Positions 25,566 to 32,812 of a DNA stretch of 64,000 nucleotides are shown piece after piece. The notes under the pieces were generated by a model. The model had not been told where the DNA came from. It saw only the letters and a program-made list of their open reading frames with translations, and searched no databases. Position numbers and translations under genes: made by a program. The stretch's first letter is position 1; each line of letters begins with the position of its first letter. Source of the DNA: Larkinella rosea (GTDB lineage Bacteria; Bacteroidota; Bacteroidia; Cytophagales; Spirosomataceae); contig NZ_RQJO01000015.1 of the NCBI RefSeq assembly GCF_003858635.1, positions 124,001-188,000 of the forward strand, in the 5' to 3' direction.

Positions 25566-26600
25566 TCACTCCGCTTTGTCGAGTTTGAAACTGAACGTCG
25601 TGCCTTTATCCGGTTTGCTCATCACCGTGATTTTCGATTTGTGGGCGTTCAGGATGTGCTTCACGATGGCAAGTCCCAAACCGGTGCCGCCCCGTTCCTT
25701 CGAACGACTTTTGTCGACGCGGTAAAACCGCTCAAAAATGCGGTTGAGGTGTTCGGGCGGAATACCGGGGCCATTGTCGCGCACCAGAACGTTGTAATGC
25801 TTTTTTTCCGTTTCAAAACTCACCAGCACTTTGCCGCCGTCGTTCCCGTATTTAATCGCGTTTTCGATCAGATTCGTCAACACCTGCGTGATGCGTTGCG
25901 GATCGGCTTTCACCAAAACCGCACCGGGCTGATCGGTTTTGATTTTCAGGGATGTCTGGCGGGCGAGGGCCGTATTTTCCAGTTGTTCAAATACTTCCAG
26001 CGTAATCTGATACAGATCCACCGGCTCAAAATGCATCTTCACTTCACCGGTTTCCAGTTGCGACAGCGCGACCAGATCTTTCACCAGCGCATCCAGCCCG
26101 TCGAGGCTTTTAGCGGCTTTGGCCAGAAATTTATCCCGGACTTTTTCATCGTCAACGGCGCCGTCGATGAGCGTATGAATGAAGCCCTGCGCGGCAAAAA
26201 CCGGGGTTTTCAATTCGTGGGATACATCGGCCAGAAACTCGCGCCGGAACTGCTCGAGCCGCCGGAGTTCTTCGATTTCCTTCTGTTTGCGGGCGACGTA
26301 GACAAAAATCTCGTCGTTCAGTTTCTTGAACGGATTGTTGTTTTTGATGAGCGTACTTCGCGAAATCGTAAAATCCTTGATGCGCAGTTTGTGGATGGTT
26401 TTATACATTTTGTTTACCTCGCGATAGACCAGGATTTCGATCGTGTAGAGAATCAGGAAGAACGAGACGATCAGGGAAGAAATGGCTACCACAAACAGCA
26501 TACTGCGCGTGACGCCCTCCACAAACGTCAGAAATACGGCAGTCAGGGCCGAAATCAGACCGGCCAGCAGAAACGCAATAACACGGGGGCTAAGCGACAT
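25566..26600 (-). CDS. Sensor histidine kinase, PhoR-like
   Basis: A 344-aa kinase with two N-terminal membrane helices (about residues 7-27 and 30-55) separated by almost no periplasmic loop, a short linker, the H-box FLADVSHELKTPVFAAQG, the N-box LIENAIKYGN, DNGPGIP and GGTGLGLAIVKHIL. It lies 16 bp after the response-regulator gene on the same strand and surely pairs with it. The lack of a periplasmic sensor loop suggests sensing in the membrane or through partners, as in PhoR with the Pst system, but no Pst genes are here. Confidence 0.93.
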   Translation of the reverse strand: MSLSPRVIAFLLAGLISALTAVFLTFVEGVTRSMLFVVAISSLIVSFFLILYTIEILVYREVNKMYKTIHKLRIKDFTISRSTLIKNNNPFKKLNDEIFVYVARKQKEIEELRRLEQFRREFLADVSHELKTPVFAAQGFIHTLIDGAVDDEKVRDKFLAKAAKSLDGLDALVKDLVALSQLETGEVKMHFEPVDLYQITLEVFEQLENTALARQTSLKIKTDQPGAVLVKADPQRITQVLTNLIENAIKYGNDGGKVLVSFETEKKHYNVLVRDNGPGIPPEHLNRIFERFYRVDKSRSKERGGTGLGLAIVKHILNAHKSKITVMSKPDKGTTFSFKLDKAE

Positions 26601-26616
26601 GAAGTAAAGTTAGGAA

Positions 26617-27321
26617 CTAAACCTCATCATTGAACATGTACCCGACGCCTTTCAGCGTTTTGATGTAGGTTTCACCGATTTTCTCCCGCAGTTTGCGGAT
26701 GTGTACATCGACCGTGCGTTCGAGAACGTAGATATCGACGCCCCAGATTTTTTGAAGAAGCTCCTCGCGACCAAACACTTTGTTGGGTGACAAGGCCAGG
26801 AAAAACAGGAGTTCAAACTCCTTTTTGGGCAACACGACGGTTTTGTCGCCGGTTGTCACGGTGTAGTTTAGTCGGTTGATGGTCAGACCGCCGATTTCAA
26901 TTTTATCGCCCGGATCGGCTTTCTGGGCTTCGCGCCGGAAGAGGGCGTTGATGCGGCTCATCAGCGCCCGCGGTTTGATGGGCTTCGTAATGTAGTCGTC
27001 GGCCCCGATTTCAAAAGCGGCTACTTCCGAATATTCTTCGGAGCGGGCGGTCAGATAGAGAATAAACGTTTGGCGCAGATCGGGCAGATTGCGGAGTTGG
27101 CGGCCGGTTTCGATGCCGTCGAGTTGCGGCATCATGATATCGAGCAGCACCAGTTCCGGAACGAACGCGCGGGCCGTATCGAGGGCTTTGCGGCCATCGG
27201 GAGCGGTGCGAACGTCGTAGCCTTCTTTTTCCAGATTGTATTGCAATAGCTCGACAATGTCCGGATCGTCGTCGACAACCAGCACACGGTGAAGTTGTTG
27301 AGCAGTTTTTGCGGCACTCAT
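26617..27321 (-). CDS. Response regulator, OmpR/PhoB family
   Basis: A 234-aa regulator. The receiver domain has the acidic pocket DDDPD, the phosphorylated Asp in PELVLLDIMMPQLDGI and the Lys in DDYITKPIKPR. The winged-helix DNA-binding domain ends with VDVHIRKLREKIGETYIKTL and KGVGYMFNDEV. I chose ATG 27321 (MSAAKTAQQ); a longer frame from 27372 reads through the promoter. It is the first gene of a two-gene operon with the kinase. Target genes unknown. Confidence 0.94.
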   Translation of the reverse strand: MSAAKTAQQLHRVLVVDDDPDIVELLQYNLEKEGYDVRTAPDGRKALDTARAFVPELVLLDIMMPQLDGIETGRQLRNLPDLRQTFILYLTARSEEYSEVAAFEIGADDYITKPIKPRALMSRINALFRREAQKADPGDKIEIGGLTINRLNYTVTTGDKTVVLPKKEFELLFFLALSPNKVFGREELLQKIWGVDIYVLERTVDVHIRKLREKIGETYIKTLKGVGYMFNDEV

Positions 27322-27523
27322 TCGGCAGGTTTGTTGTGTAATTTGACCCGAAGTTACGCGCTGTGTCAGCAATTTTACGAAGTTAACTCGATTGTTAACA
27401 AAAAGATAACACGGAATGAGGTTAAAAAATGGGGGTTAGTAGATTGGAAAAAGCGGTACAAAAATGAAGCCAATCCCATAGCCACTGACAGACTGAGGAT
27501 GTGAGCTTAAACCATTTTGCGGA

Positions 27524-28126
27524 TTACTGTTTTACGAGGTCAATTCGCTCAACACCCCGGTTAAAGCCGTGCCAAACCATCGCCGGTTTTCCAGCACTAA
27601 TTTCCAATGAAAAATTATCGTCAATTAAACCAAGGTCTTTTAGGAAGGCTTCTTCAGGCTCCACGATATGCGAGCCATTGGGAAAGCGATACTGAAAAAG
27701 AAAGATTCCCTGAGGTCCTTTTCTATTGACCAGCCAGCTAAAATCAGCCCGCAAATCGAACTGAACCGGGTATGTTTTCCCGCCGTATTCAAGCGTGCCA
27801 TCGTATTCTCCTCTTCGAAGATCTCTGGGAATACTCCGGGGAACAGCCGCCGGTTGAATGGTCAGTTTGGCTAAGTTCAGGAAAGTACTGTCTCCGGTGA
27901 GTTTAACATACGTACGGGTGTAGAGCCTGGGGTTATGCTTTACCAACACTTTTTGGAGTGTCCAGGTGCCTACGATCTGAGGAGCCAAATCCTGCATAAG
28001 CTCAATACTAACCTGATCATAATCAACTTTAGAGACAACCGGTTTGGGTATTGTAATATCCTTTCGCGTGCATTCGCTGCAAAATAAGCCAACGGTTGTC
28101 AGAAAAAAGAGGAAGGTTTTTTTCAT
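27524..28126 (-). CDS. Hypothetical lipoprotein
   Basis: A 200-aa protein with a signal sequence (MKKTFLFFLTTVGLFCSEC) whose cysteines at 16 and 19 could be a lipobox. The rest looks like a beta-rich lipocalin-like domain (IVGTWTLQKVLVKHNPRLYT, then YVKLTGDSTFLNLAKLTI). The GTWxL pattern is typical of small periplasmic lipocalin-type proteins in Bacteroidota, but I do not recognise a named family. Single gene between the response regulator and a beta-propeller gene, both leftward. Confidence 0.65.
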   Translation of the reverse strand: MKKTFLFFLTTVGLFCSECTRKDITIPKPVVSKVDYDQVSIELMQDLAPQIVGTWTLQKVLVKHNPRLYTRTYVKLTGDSTFLNLAKLTIQPAAVPRSIPRDLRRGEYDGTLEYGGKTYPVQFDLRADFSWLVNRKGPQGIFLFQYRFPNGSHIVEPEEAFLKDLGLIDDNFSLEISAGKPAMVWHGFNRGVERIDLVKQ

Positions 28127-28188
28127 GATATCAACATCTTAAGGGAAGACTCACAAAAACTTTTCGAGTATTTAACTGTAAACGGGGG

Positions 28189-28208
28189 TTATAGTTATCC
28201 AACTATAA
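28189..28208. repeat. 8-bp perfect hairpin TTATAGTT/AACTATAA
   Basis: TTATAGTT and AACTATAA pair around ATCC, about 60 bp upstream of the lipoprotein gene. AT-rich and without a T-run on the minus strand, so an operator-like dyad is as likely as a terminator. Confidence 0.35.
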
Positions 28209-28284
28209 AAAATGCAGTATGGATAGTAGCAAGTCGGCCTAAAGTTTGGATACAAAAGGCATGGGTTTATGTAGCCAGTTTTCG

Positions 28285-29130
28285 TCACTTTTTCCGAATC
28301 GAATACATTTTCCCCCGTTCATTCGTCATGACCAAATCTGTGTTGTTCACAAAGGTCAGCCCTTCGGTTTGCCCGCGTGGAACTCGCAGGCAGCGCGTCG
28401 GGTGTTGAAAATTGATCCGACCGGTTTGCTGCTCAAACAGGAAAATCTTGCCGTAGGTCAACACCGCCAGCGTCCGGCCGTCGGGGCTGAGGGCCGCATC
28501 CGTCACCATCGTTTTCAGGAAAACGCTGTCAAGAGGCAGCAGGGCGTAGTCACCGGCTTGGGCCGGAAGACGATATAAGTTGACAAACCGCTGGGGTTCC
28601 GACCGGTTTTTCGATACGAGGAACAAACTGTCTTTTGTCGCAAAAAGGGCTTCACTGTCGAAATTACGCGTATCTTTCGATGCCGGGAACGTTTTCTGAT
28701 TGGCGTAATGAAACGTAATCTGCTGAAAATCGTTAGGGTGAGTAGGGTCAATCCGGTAAATCTCAAGCTGGCGTCGCGCGTTAGAATTATTGCCGATGTC
28801 GCCGATGAACAAAACCGTTGAGTCCTGATTAGCCAGCGCTTCCCAATCCCGGTTTTTCAGCTTGGGCAGCGGCAACGAATCGACGAGCGAACCGTTGCGG
28901 GCGACTTCGTAAAGTGTGGGGCGGCCTCCGCTGTCGTTGTGCGTCCAGAACGTGTTGCGACCGGCACGATACGTCAACCCCGAGCTTTCGTTGACGACGG
29001 CAGCCAGCCGCCCAATCCGCGAGACTTTATAGTGGGAACGTCCGCTGCGAAAACCGCTGCGTTTGTTCTCGGTATGACACGTACATAGTGCCACCTTGAG
29101 CGAAAACAAGAAGAGAAGAAAGGAGTTCAT
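28285..29130 (-). CDS. Secreted beta-propeller-like protein of unknown function
   Basis: A 281-aa protein starting at ATG 29130 (MNSFLLFLFSLKVALC), with a signal peptide. The body has repeated blades of about 40-50 residues: NESSGLTYRAGRNTFWTHND, LFIGDIGNNSNARRQLEIYR, NFDSEALFATKDSLFLVSK, ALSPDGRTLAVLTYGKIFLF and GLTFVNNTDLVMTNERGKMY. This is a propeller of the SdiA-regulated/NHL kind, placed outside the cytoplasm. Ligand or activity is not evident. It is divergent from the AI-2E-family transporter with 67 bp between starts. Confidence 0.65.
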   Translation of the reverse strand: MNSFLLFLFSLKVALCTCHTENKRSGFRSGRSHYKVSRIGRLAAVVNESSGLTYRAGRNTFWTHNDSGGRPTLYEVARNGSLVDSLPLPKLKNRDWEALANQDSTVLFIGDIGNNSNARRQLEIYRIDPTHPNDFQQITFHYANQKTFPASKDTRNFDSEALFATKDSLFLVSKNRSEPQRFVNLYRLPAQAGDYALLPLDSVFLKTMVTDAALSPDGRTLAVLTYGKIFLFEQQTGRINFQHPTRCLRVPRGQTEGLTFVNNTDLVMTNERGKMYSIRKK

Positions 29131-29197
29131 TCTAATAGATTTCGGTTTTCGGCCCGGCGAAAACCGTATACCGAAAACCATATACCGCGCCAAAAAT

Positions 29198-30334
29198 ATG
29201 GAAAACAAAGTACCCGAAGTCAATTTGCCATCGTACGTTCGGTTTGCCTGCATCATGATCGTGCTGACGATTCTGGTTTACTGGCTGTCGGCCATGCAGG
29301 AACTGATCGTGCCGCTGGTTTTTTCAATTCTGTTTGCCATGATTCTGTACCCAATCAACCACCGGCTCGAGCGCTGGCGGGTGCCGCGCGTGGCCGCCAT
29401 TCTGATCTGTCTGGTGATTCTGATTGGCTTTTTTTACCTGCTTTTTTACCTGGTTTCCCTGCAAATTTCCAGTTTTACGAGTGAAGCACCCAAGCTGCTG
29501 GAGCGTGGCAATCAAATTCTGGATAAACTGCAGACCTTCGGGGAAGACCGGTTTCACATCGAACGGTCGAAAATGGTTTCCGAAGCCCGGAGCTATGTTA
29601 ACAACCTGATTCGCGAAAGCGGTTCCTTTTTGACGTCAACCTTGCTGGCGACCACGAATACGCTCTCAACGATCTCGATTGTGCCGCTGTACATTTTCTT
29701 TTTGATGCTGTACCGCGATTTTTTCCGGTCGTTTTTTTACAAAGTATTTACCAGCACGAAGCGGGCGAAAATCGACGTCGTTTTTGGCCGGATTTACACC
29801 GTCGTCAAAGATTATCTGGTTGGGCTGGTGCTGGTTATTGTCATTGTCGGCGTTTTGAACACTGTCGGGCTGCTGATTTTAGGCATCGATTATGCGGTTT
29901 TCTTTGGTTTTCTGGGCGCATTCATGATCCTGATTCCGTACATCGGGATTCTGATCGGGTCGCTGTTGCCGGCTTTGTTTACGCTGCTGACCCACGAAAA
30001 TCCGCTGGTGGCTTTAGGTGTGATCGGTGTCTTTTCGTTCGTGCAGATTCTGGAAGGTAACTTCATCACGCCTTACATTGTCGGCTCGAAAGTCAGTATC
30101 AATCCGCTGGCCGCCATTATCGTGTTGTTACTCTGGGGACAGCTCTGGGGGGTTACCGGCCTGATTCTGGCGCTGCCGATGACCGCGATCCTGAAAGTGA
30201 TTTTCGACGCCATCGAACCGCTGAAACCGTACGGTTTCCTGATCGGTGAAGCCGAACGCCAGAAAACCAGGCCACTGAACGTGAAGGAGTTCACCGATAA
30301 ACTGCCGAAGAAAGTCAAGGATTTGGTGGATTGA
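29198..30334 (+). CDS. AI-2E family transporter (PerM/YdiK-like membrane protein)
   Basis: A 378-aa polytopic inner-membrane protein with about eight helices. Diagnostic pieces are LIVPLVFSILFAMILYPINH, LYIFFLMLYRDFFR, the glycine-rich IGILIGSLLPAL and ILEGNFITPYIVGSKVSINP followed by LLLWGQLWGVTGLILALPM. The family contains the E. coli AI-2 exporter TqsA and ion/proton antiporters; the substrate here is unknown. I chose ATG 29198 (MENKVPEVN), as the upstream frame overlaps the divergent gene. Confidence 0.88.
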   Translation: MENKVPEVNLPSYVRFACIMIVLTILVYWLSAMQELIVPLVFSILFAMILYPINHRLERWRVPRVAAILICLVILIGFFYLLFYLVSLQISSFTSEAPKLLERGNQILDKLQTFGEDRFHIERSKMVSEARSYVNNLIRESGSFLTSTLLATTNTLSTISIVPLYIFFLMLYRDFFRSFFYKVFTSTKRAKIDVVFGRIYTVVKDYLVGLVLVIVIVGVLNTVGLLILGIDYAVFFGFLGAFMILIPYIGILIGSLLPALFTLLTHENPLVALGVIGVFSFVQILEGNFITPYIVGSKVSINPLAAIIVLLLWGQLWGVTGLILALPMTAILKVIFDAIEPLKPYGFLIGEAERQKTRPLNVKEFTDKLPKKVKDLVD

Positions 30335-30392
30335 AGAAAGGCAGCTAATTTAATGTCTTGTTTTTTTATCTTTTTGTAAAAAAAGTGAAAGT

Positions 30393-30599
30393 ATGCCAAA
30401 CGATGTGCAATTTCAGGTTGGGAAGATGAATAAAGATCCACGTCACATGAGCGAGAAGGAACTGGATCAATGGCAAATTCAATGTGCGGAAAACGCACGT
30501 AACTATCTCTTTTCCATTGGTCAACCGCTGGTGTATAAGCGCCCGGATGGCCACACGGTTGCTGAATACCAGAATGGGCAGATTCTGGTTGTTCGATGA
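30393..30599 (+). CDS. Small hypothetical protein paired with a zeta-like kinase (candidate antitoxin)
   Basis: A 68-aa protein with a charged helical N-terminal half (DPRHMSEKELDQWQIQCAEN) and a beta-type C-terminal end (PDGHTVAEYQNGQILVV). No family recognised. Its stop overlaps the ATG of the next gene (ATGA), so the two are translationally coupled. By size, order and coupling it could be the antidote or regulator of the P-loop protein that follows. This is inference, since known epsilon antitoxins look different. Confidence 0.6.
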   Translation: MPNDVQFQVGKMNKDPRHMSEKELDQWQIQCAENARNYLFSIGQPLVYKRPDGHTVAEYQNGQILVVR

Positions 30600-31144
30600 C
30601 GATTTATCTCATTGCCGGTCCGCCCGGTATTGGGAAAAGCACCAATGCCAAAGAATTCATTCCAGTTGGAATACCAATCATCGATCAGGATCTGGCCGCT
30701 TACCAATACAAAAAGAGGGGTTTTACCGATTATCAGGATATTGCGTCTTTAACTACTAATCAAAAAACACGGGAATTTCTTATCAATAAAGAAGATTTCG
30801 CGCTGGAACTGAATTTAGGCTTTCCGTCACATTATGCTTATTTGAAGTCCATTGCCGCCTTTGACTGGTCAAACCAGATCAATCTGCTATTGTTTTTCAC
30901 CGATGATCTGAACCTGTGTATCGACCGGGCTAAAATTCGTCATTTAAGTGGAGGACATGAAGTTAAACAGGAAATCATTGAAGAAATGTATGCCAGTACT
31001 ATCCCGTTGTTTAAAGAAAACAAATCGCTGTTTCACGGTATACGATTGCTGGACGTGAGTGATTCGGCAATTATCGAGCACACGGCAAATCGTTCTGATC
31101 TCCCGGATTGGATCGTAATGAATGGATTTCAGATTTACCTTTAA
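30596..31144 (+). CDS. Zeta-toxin-like P-loop kinase
   Basis: A 182-aa protein with a Walker A motif GPPGIGKST at residues 8-16 and, as in zeta toxins and related UDP-sugar or polynucleotide kinases, a following acidic segment (IIDQDLAAYQ) and late basic helix IDRAKIRHLSGGHEV carrying Arg residues of the lid. Zeta toxins phosphorylate peptidoglycan precursors; relatives have other substrates. The second gene of a two-gene unit with the 68-aa protein. It is more AT-rich than its neighbours by eye, which fits acquisition. Its end is 1 bp from the convergent Lon-like gene. Confidence 0.72.
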   Translation: MTIYLIAGPPGIGKSTNAKEFIPVGIPIIDQDLAAYQYKKRGFTDYQDIASLTTNQKTREFLINKEDFALELNLGFPSHYAYLKSIAAFDWSNQINLLLFFTDDLNLCIDRAKIRHLSGGHEVKQEIIEEMYASTIPLFKENKSLFHGIRLLDVSDSAIIEHTANRSDLPDWIVMNGFQIYL

Positions 31145-31145
31145 G

Positions 31146-31775
31146 TTAAAACTTCAACGGATCCAGATTTTTGAAATGACCATTCATTTTAATGCGGTCT
31201 TTGGTGCGTTCCATTTCCGAAACCACAGGCAATACACGGTTAAGGTGACGGATCAGCATGCGCTGGCGCTCGTTTTCGGTAGCCAGCGTGAGCAATTCGT
31301 ATTCTTCCTCAACCGATAACCCGATTTTGTGGGCCTCCCGAAACGACAGGAGGGGAGACTCCTCGTCGATTTCCGATTTGGTCTGGAGCAAATGGTACAG
31401 CCGGACCAGCTTGACGGTTAATTCATCGAGATGATCGCCCATTTCGGGATCAATTTCCACCACCTGAACCTTACCTCCTGAATACAGCTTACCCGGCGAC
31501 GGATTTTCGAAATTGACAATCCGGAATACCCGCAAGCCTTTCGTTTTAATGTCCATCCGGCCGTCTTCGTAGCGCTTGTGCAAAGTCGTCACGCTCATTT
31601 CGGTGCCATAACCGGGCAATTTGTTGTTGATAAACGCCGGAATGCCAAAGGTGCACTCTTTTTCCAGGCATTCATTGATCAGTTGCCGGTAGCGTTCTTC
31701 GAAGATGTGCAGATTCAGGTCTTCGTTGGGATAAACCACCAGATTGAGCGGGAACAGAGGCAGGTAAATTTCCAT
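31146..31775 (-). CDS. LON peptidase substrate-binding domain protein
   Basis: A 209-aa protein consisting of the N-terminal (LAN/PUA-like) domain of Lon without ATPase and protease parts: YLPLFPLNLVVYPNEDLNLH and IFEERYRQLINECLEKE at the front, then LRVFRIVNFENPSPGK and a helical end (LIRHLNRVLPVVSEMERTKD). Such stand-alone domains are common in Bacteroidota; the role is unknown, perhaps as an adaptor. One base separates it from gldH on the same strand, so they are probably co-transcribed with gldH first. Confidence 0.85.
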   Translation of the reverse strand: MEIYLPLFPLNLVVYPNEDLNLHIFEERYRQLINECLEKECTFGIPAFINNKLPGYGTEMSVTTLHKRYEDGRMDIKTKGLRVFRIVNFENPSPGKLYSGGKVQVVEIDPEMGDHLDELTVKLVRLYHLLQTKSEIDEESPLLSFREAHKIGLSVEEEYELLTLATENERQRMLIRHLNRVLPVVSEMERTKDRIKMNGHFKNLDPLKF

Positions 31776-31776
31776 A

Positions 31777-32250
31777 CTACAAATCTTTTTCCACCGTCAC
31801 ACCCACGCTGTAAATCTCCGGCAGGGGGTTCTGGCGCATGTATTGCCGCAACCGGATGGTGTATTTTCCGCTGCGGGAAAACCGGTATTTTTTCATCATG
31901 CTGATCCGGTGATCGAACAGATCGCCCAGGCCGTCGCCATACGGTTTTCCGGTTTTCGGGTCCAGCAACGTCAATTCATCCTGTTTCGATTCCAGCATTT
32001 TTCCGGTTTCATCCAACAAATAACGACGAATGTACAGGTTGTAGTACGGATACGAAACGCTGTTGCGGATGTTGTAATAAATGGAATACGTGGCCGTCGT
32101 ATCTGCGATCTCAAACGTGAACTCCGGTGTATTGTTGATATACCACGTGCCATCTTTGATGTCGTCGATGCCTTTATAAACCGCATTTTCGTCGCAGCCA
32201 GCGAGCAGCAGCCACAAACCGGCCAGTAATCCCACCTGTAATTTCTTCAT
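31777..32250 (-). CDS. gldH: Gliding motility lipoprotein GldH
   Basis: A 157-aa lipoprotein with signal MKKLQVGLLAGLWLLLAGC (Cys at residue 19) followed by DENAVYKG. The GldH pattern continues with NTPEFTFEIADTTATYSIYY, NIRNSVSYPYYNLYIRRYL and the end GKYTIRLRQYMRQNPLPEIY. In Flavobacterium GldH is needed for gliding and stability of the motility/type IX secretion apparatus, in the cell envelope. I chose ATG 32250; the frame runs further upstream but the lipoprotein signal begins here. It is divergent from the blaI-like gene. Confidence 0.88.
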   Translation of the reverse strand: MKKLQVGLLAGLWLLLAGCDENAVYKGIDDIKDGTWYINNTPEFTFEIADTTATYSIYYNIRNSVSYPYYNLYIRRYLLDETGKMLESKQDELTLLDPKTGKPYGDGLGDLFDHRISMMKKYRFSRSGKYTIRLRQYMRQNPLPEIYSVGVTVEKDL

Positions 32251-32332
32251 GTAGCGTAACCCGTCTTTGTACAAAACTACGACCGGCGCGCGTAGATTCA
32301 AATCAAACCGAATGCGGATTCGCCAGAATAAA

Positions 32333-32358
32333 AAACTATGAAAATAGTTTGCAAACTA
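32333..32358. promoter_or_regulatory. Candidate BlaI-type operator, three AAACTA/TAGTTT half-sites
   Basis: TAGTTTGCAAACTA (32345-32358) is a perfect 14-bp palindrome; another AAACTA half-site at 32333-32338 pairs with TAGTTT across a 6-nt gap. It lies about 90 bp upstream of the blaI-like start and overlaps the putative -33 TTTG box, as expected for a repressor site. Confidence 0.6.
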
Positions 32359-32378
32359 CGCGATTCGTTTTATATTCG
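32348..32378 (+). promoter_or_regulatory. Bacteroidota-type promoter of the blaI-M56 operon
   Basis: TTTG at 32348-32351 and TATATTCG at 32371-32378 are separated by 19 nt, matching the -33/-7 spacing of Bacteroidota promoters (one change in TAnnTTTG). The TTTG lies inside the palindromic candidate operator. Confidence 0.55.
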
Positions 32379-32447
32379 TTATTAATGCGTTGGGCACGGT
32401 CAGCCCCCCGGTTTTGCCGGGTCAAGTATTAACCTAAAACAAGCGCG

Positions 32448-32810
32448 ATGGAAAAGTTAACTGCCAAGGAAGAAGAGATCATGCAGGTATTGTGGAAAGT
32501 GGAACAGTCTTTTGTGAAAGACATGCTGGCCTATTTTACCGACCCGCCCCTCCACTACAATACCGTTTCGACCATCATCCGAAACCTGGAAGAAAAAGGG
32601 TATGTGGGCCATCAGGCCTACGGCAACACGCACGAATATTACCCGATCATTACGAAAGAAGACTACCAAAACCGCTTTGTTTTGAAGAAGGTTGTGTCTG
32701 ATTATTTCGATGATTCCTACAAAAATCTGGTGAGCTACTTTGCCAAAAAGGACAAAATTTCGGTGGATGAGTTGAAAGAAATCATTACAATGATCGAGAA
32801 AGGGCAGTAG
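32448..32810 (+). CDS. BlaI/MecI/CopY-family transcriptional repressor
   Basis: A 120-aa winged-helix repressor: MEKLTAKEEEIMQVLWKVEQ, SFVKDMLAYFTDPPLHYNTV, STIIRNLEEKGYVGHQAYGN and a helical dimer tail ending DELKEIITMIEKGQ. In staphylococci the paralogue BlaI is cleaved when the M56 sensor BlaR1 detects a signal. Here the M56 gene follows after 2 bp. The operator-like dyad upstream suggests autoregulation. No beta-lactamase or mecA gene is nearby, as is normal in Bacteroidota, so the signal is unknown. Confidence 0.92.
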   Translation: MEKLTAKEEEIMQVLWKVEQSFVKDMLAYFTDPPLHYNTVSTIIRNLEEKGYVGHQAYGNTHEYYPIITKEDYQNRFVLKKVVSDYFDDSYKNLVSYFAKKDKISVDELKEIITMIEKGQ

Positions 32811-32812
32811 CC

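Noticed and set aside
25641-26633. 330-codon open frame opposite the histidine kinase gene
   Set aside because: Exact antisense of a well-supported kinase; composition is low-quality and mirrors its codon usage, with no domain.
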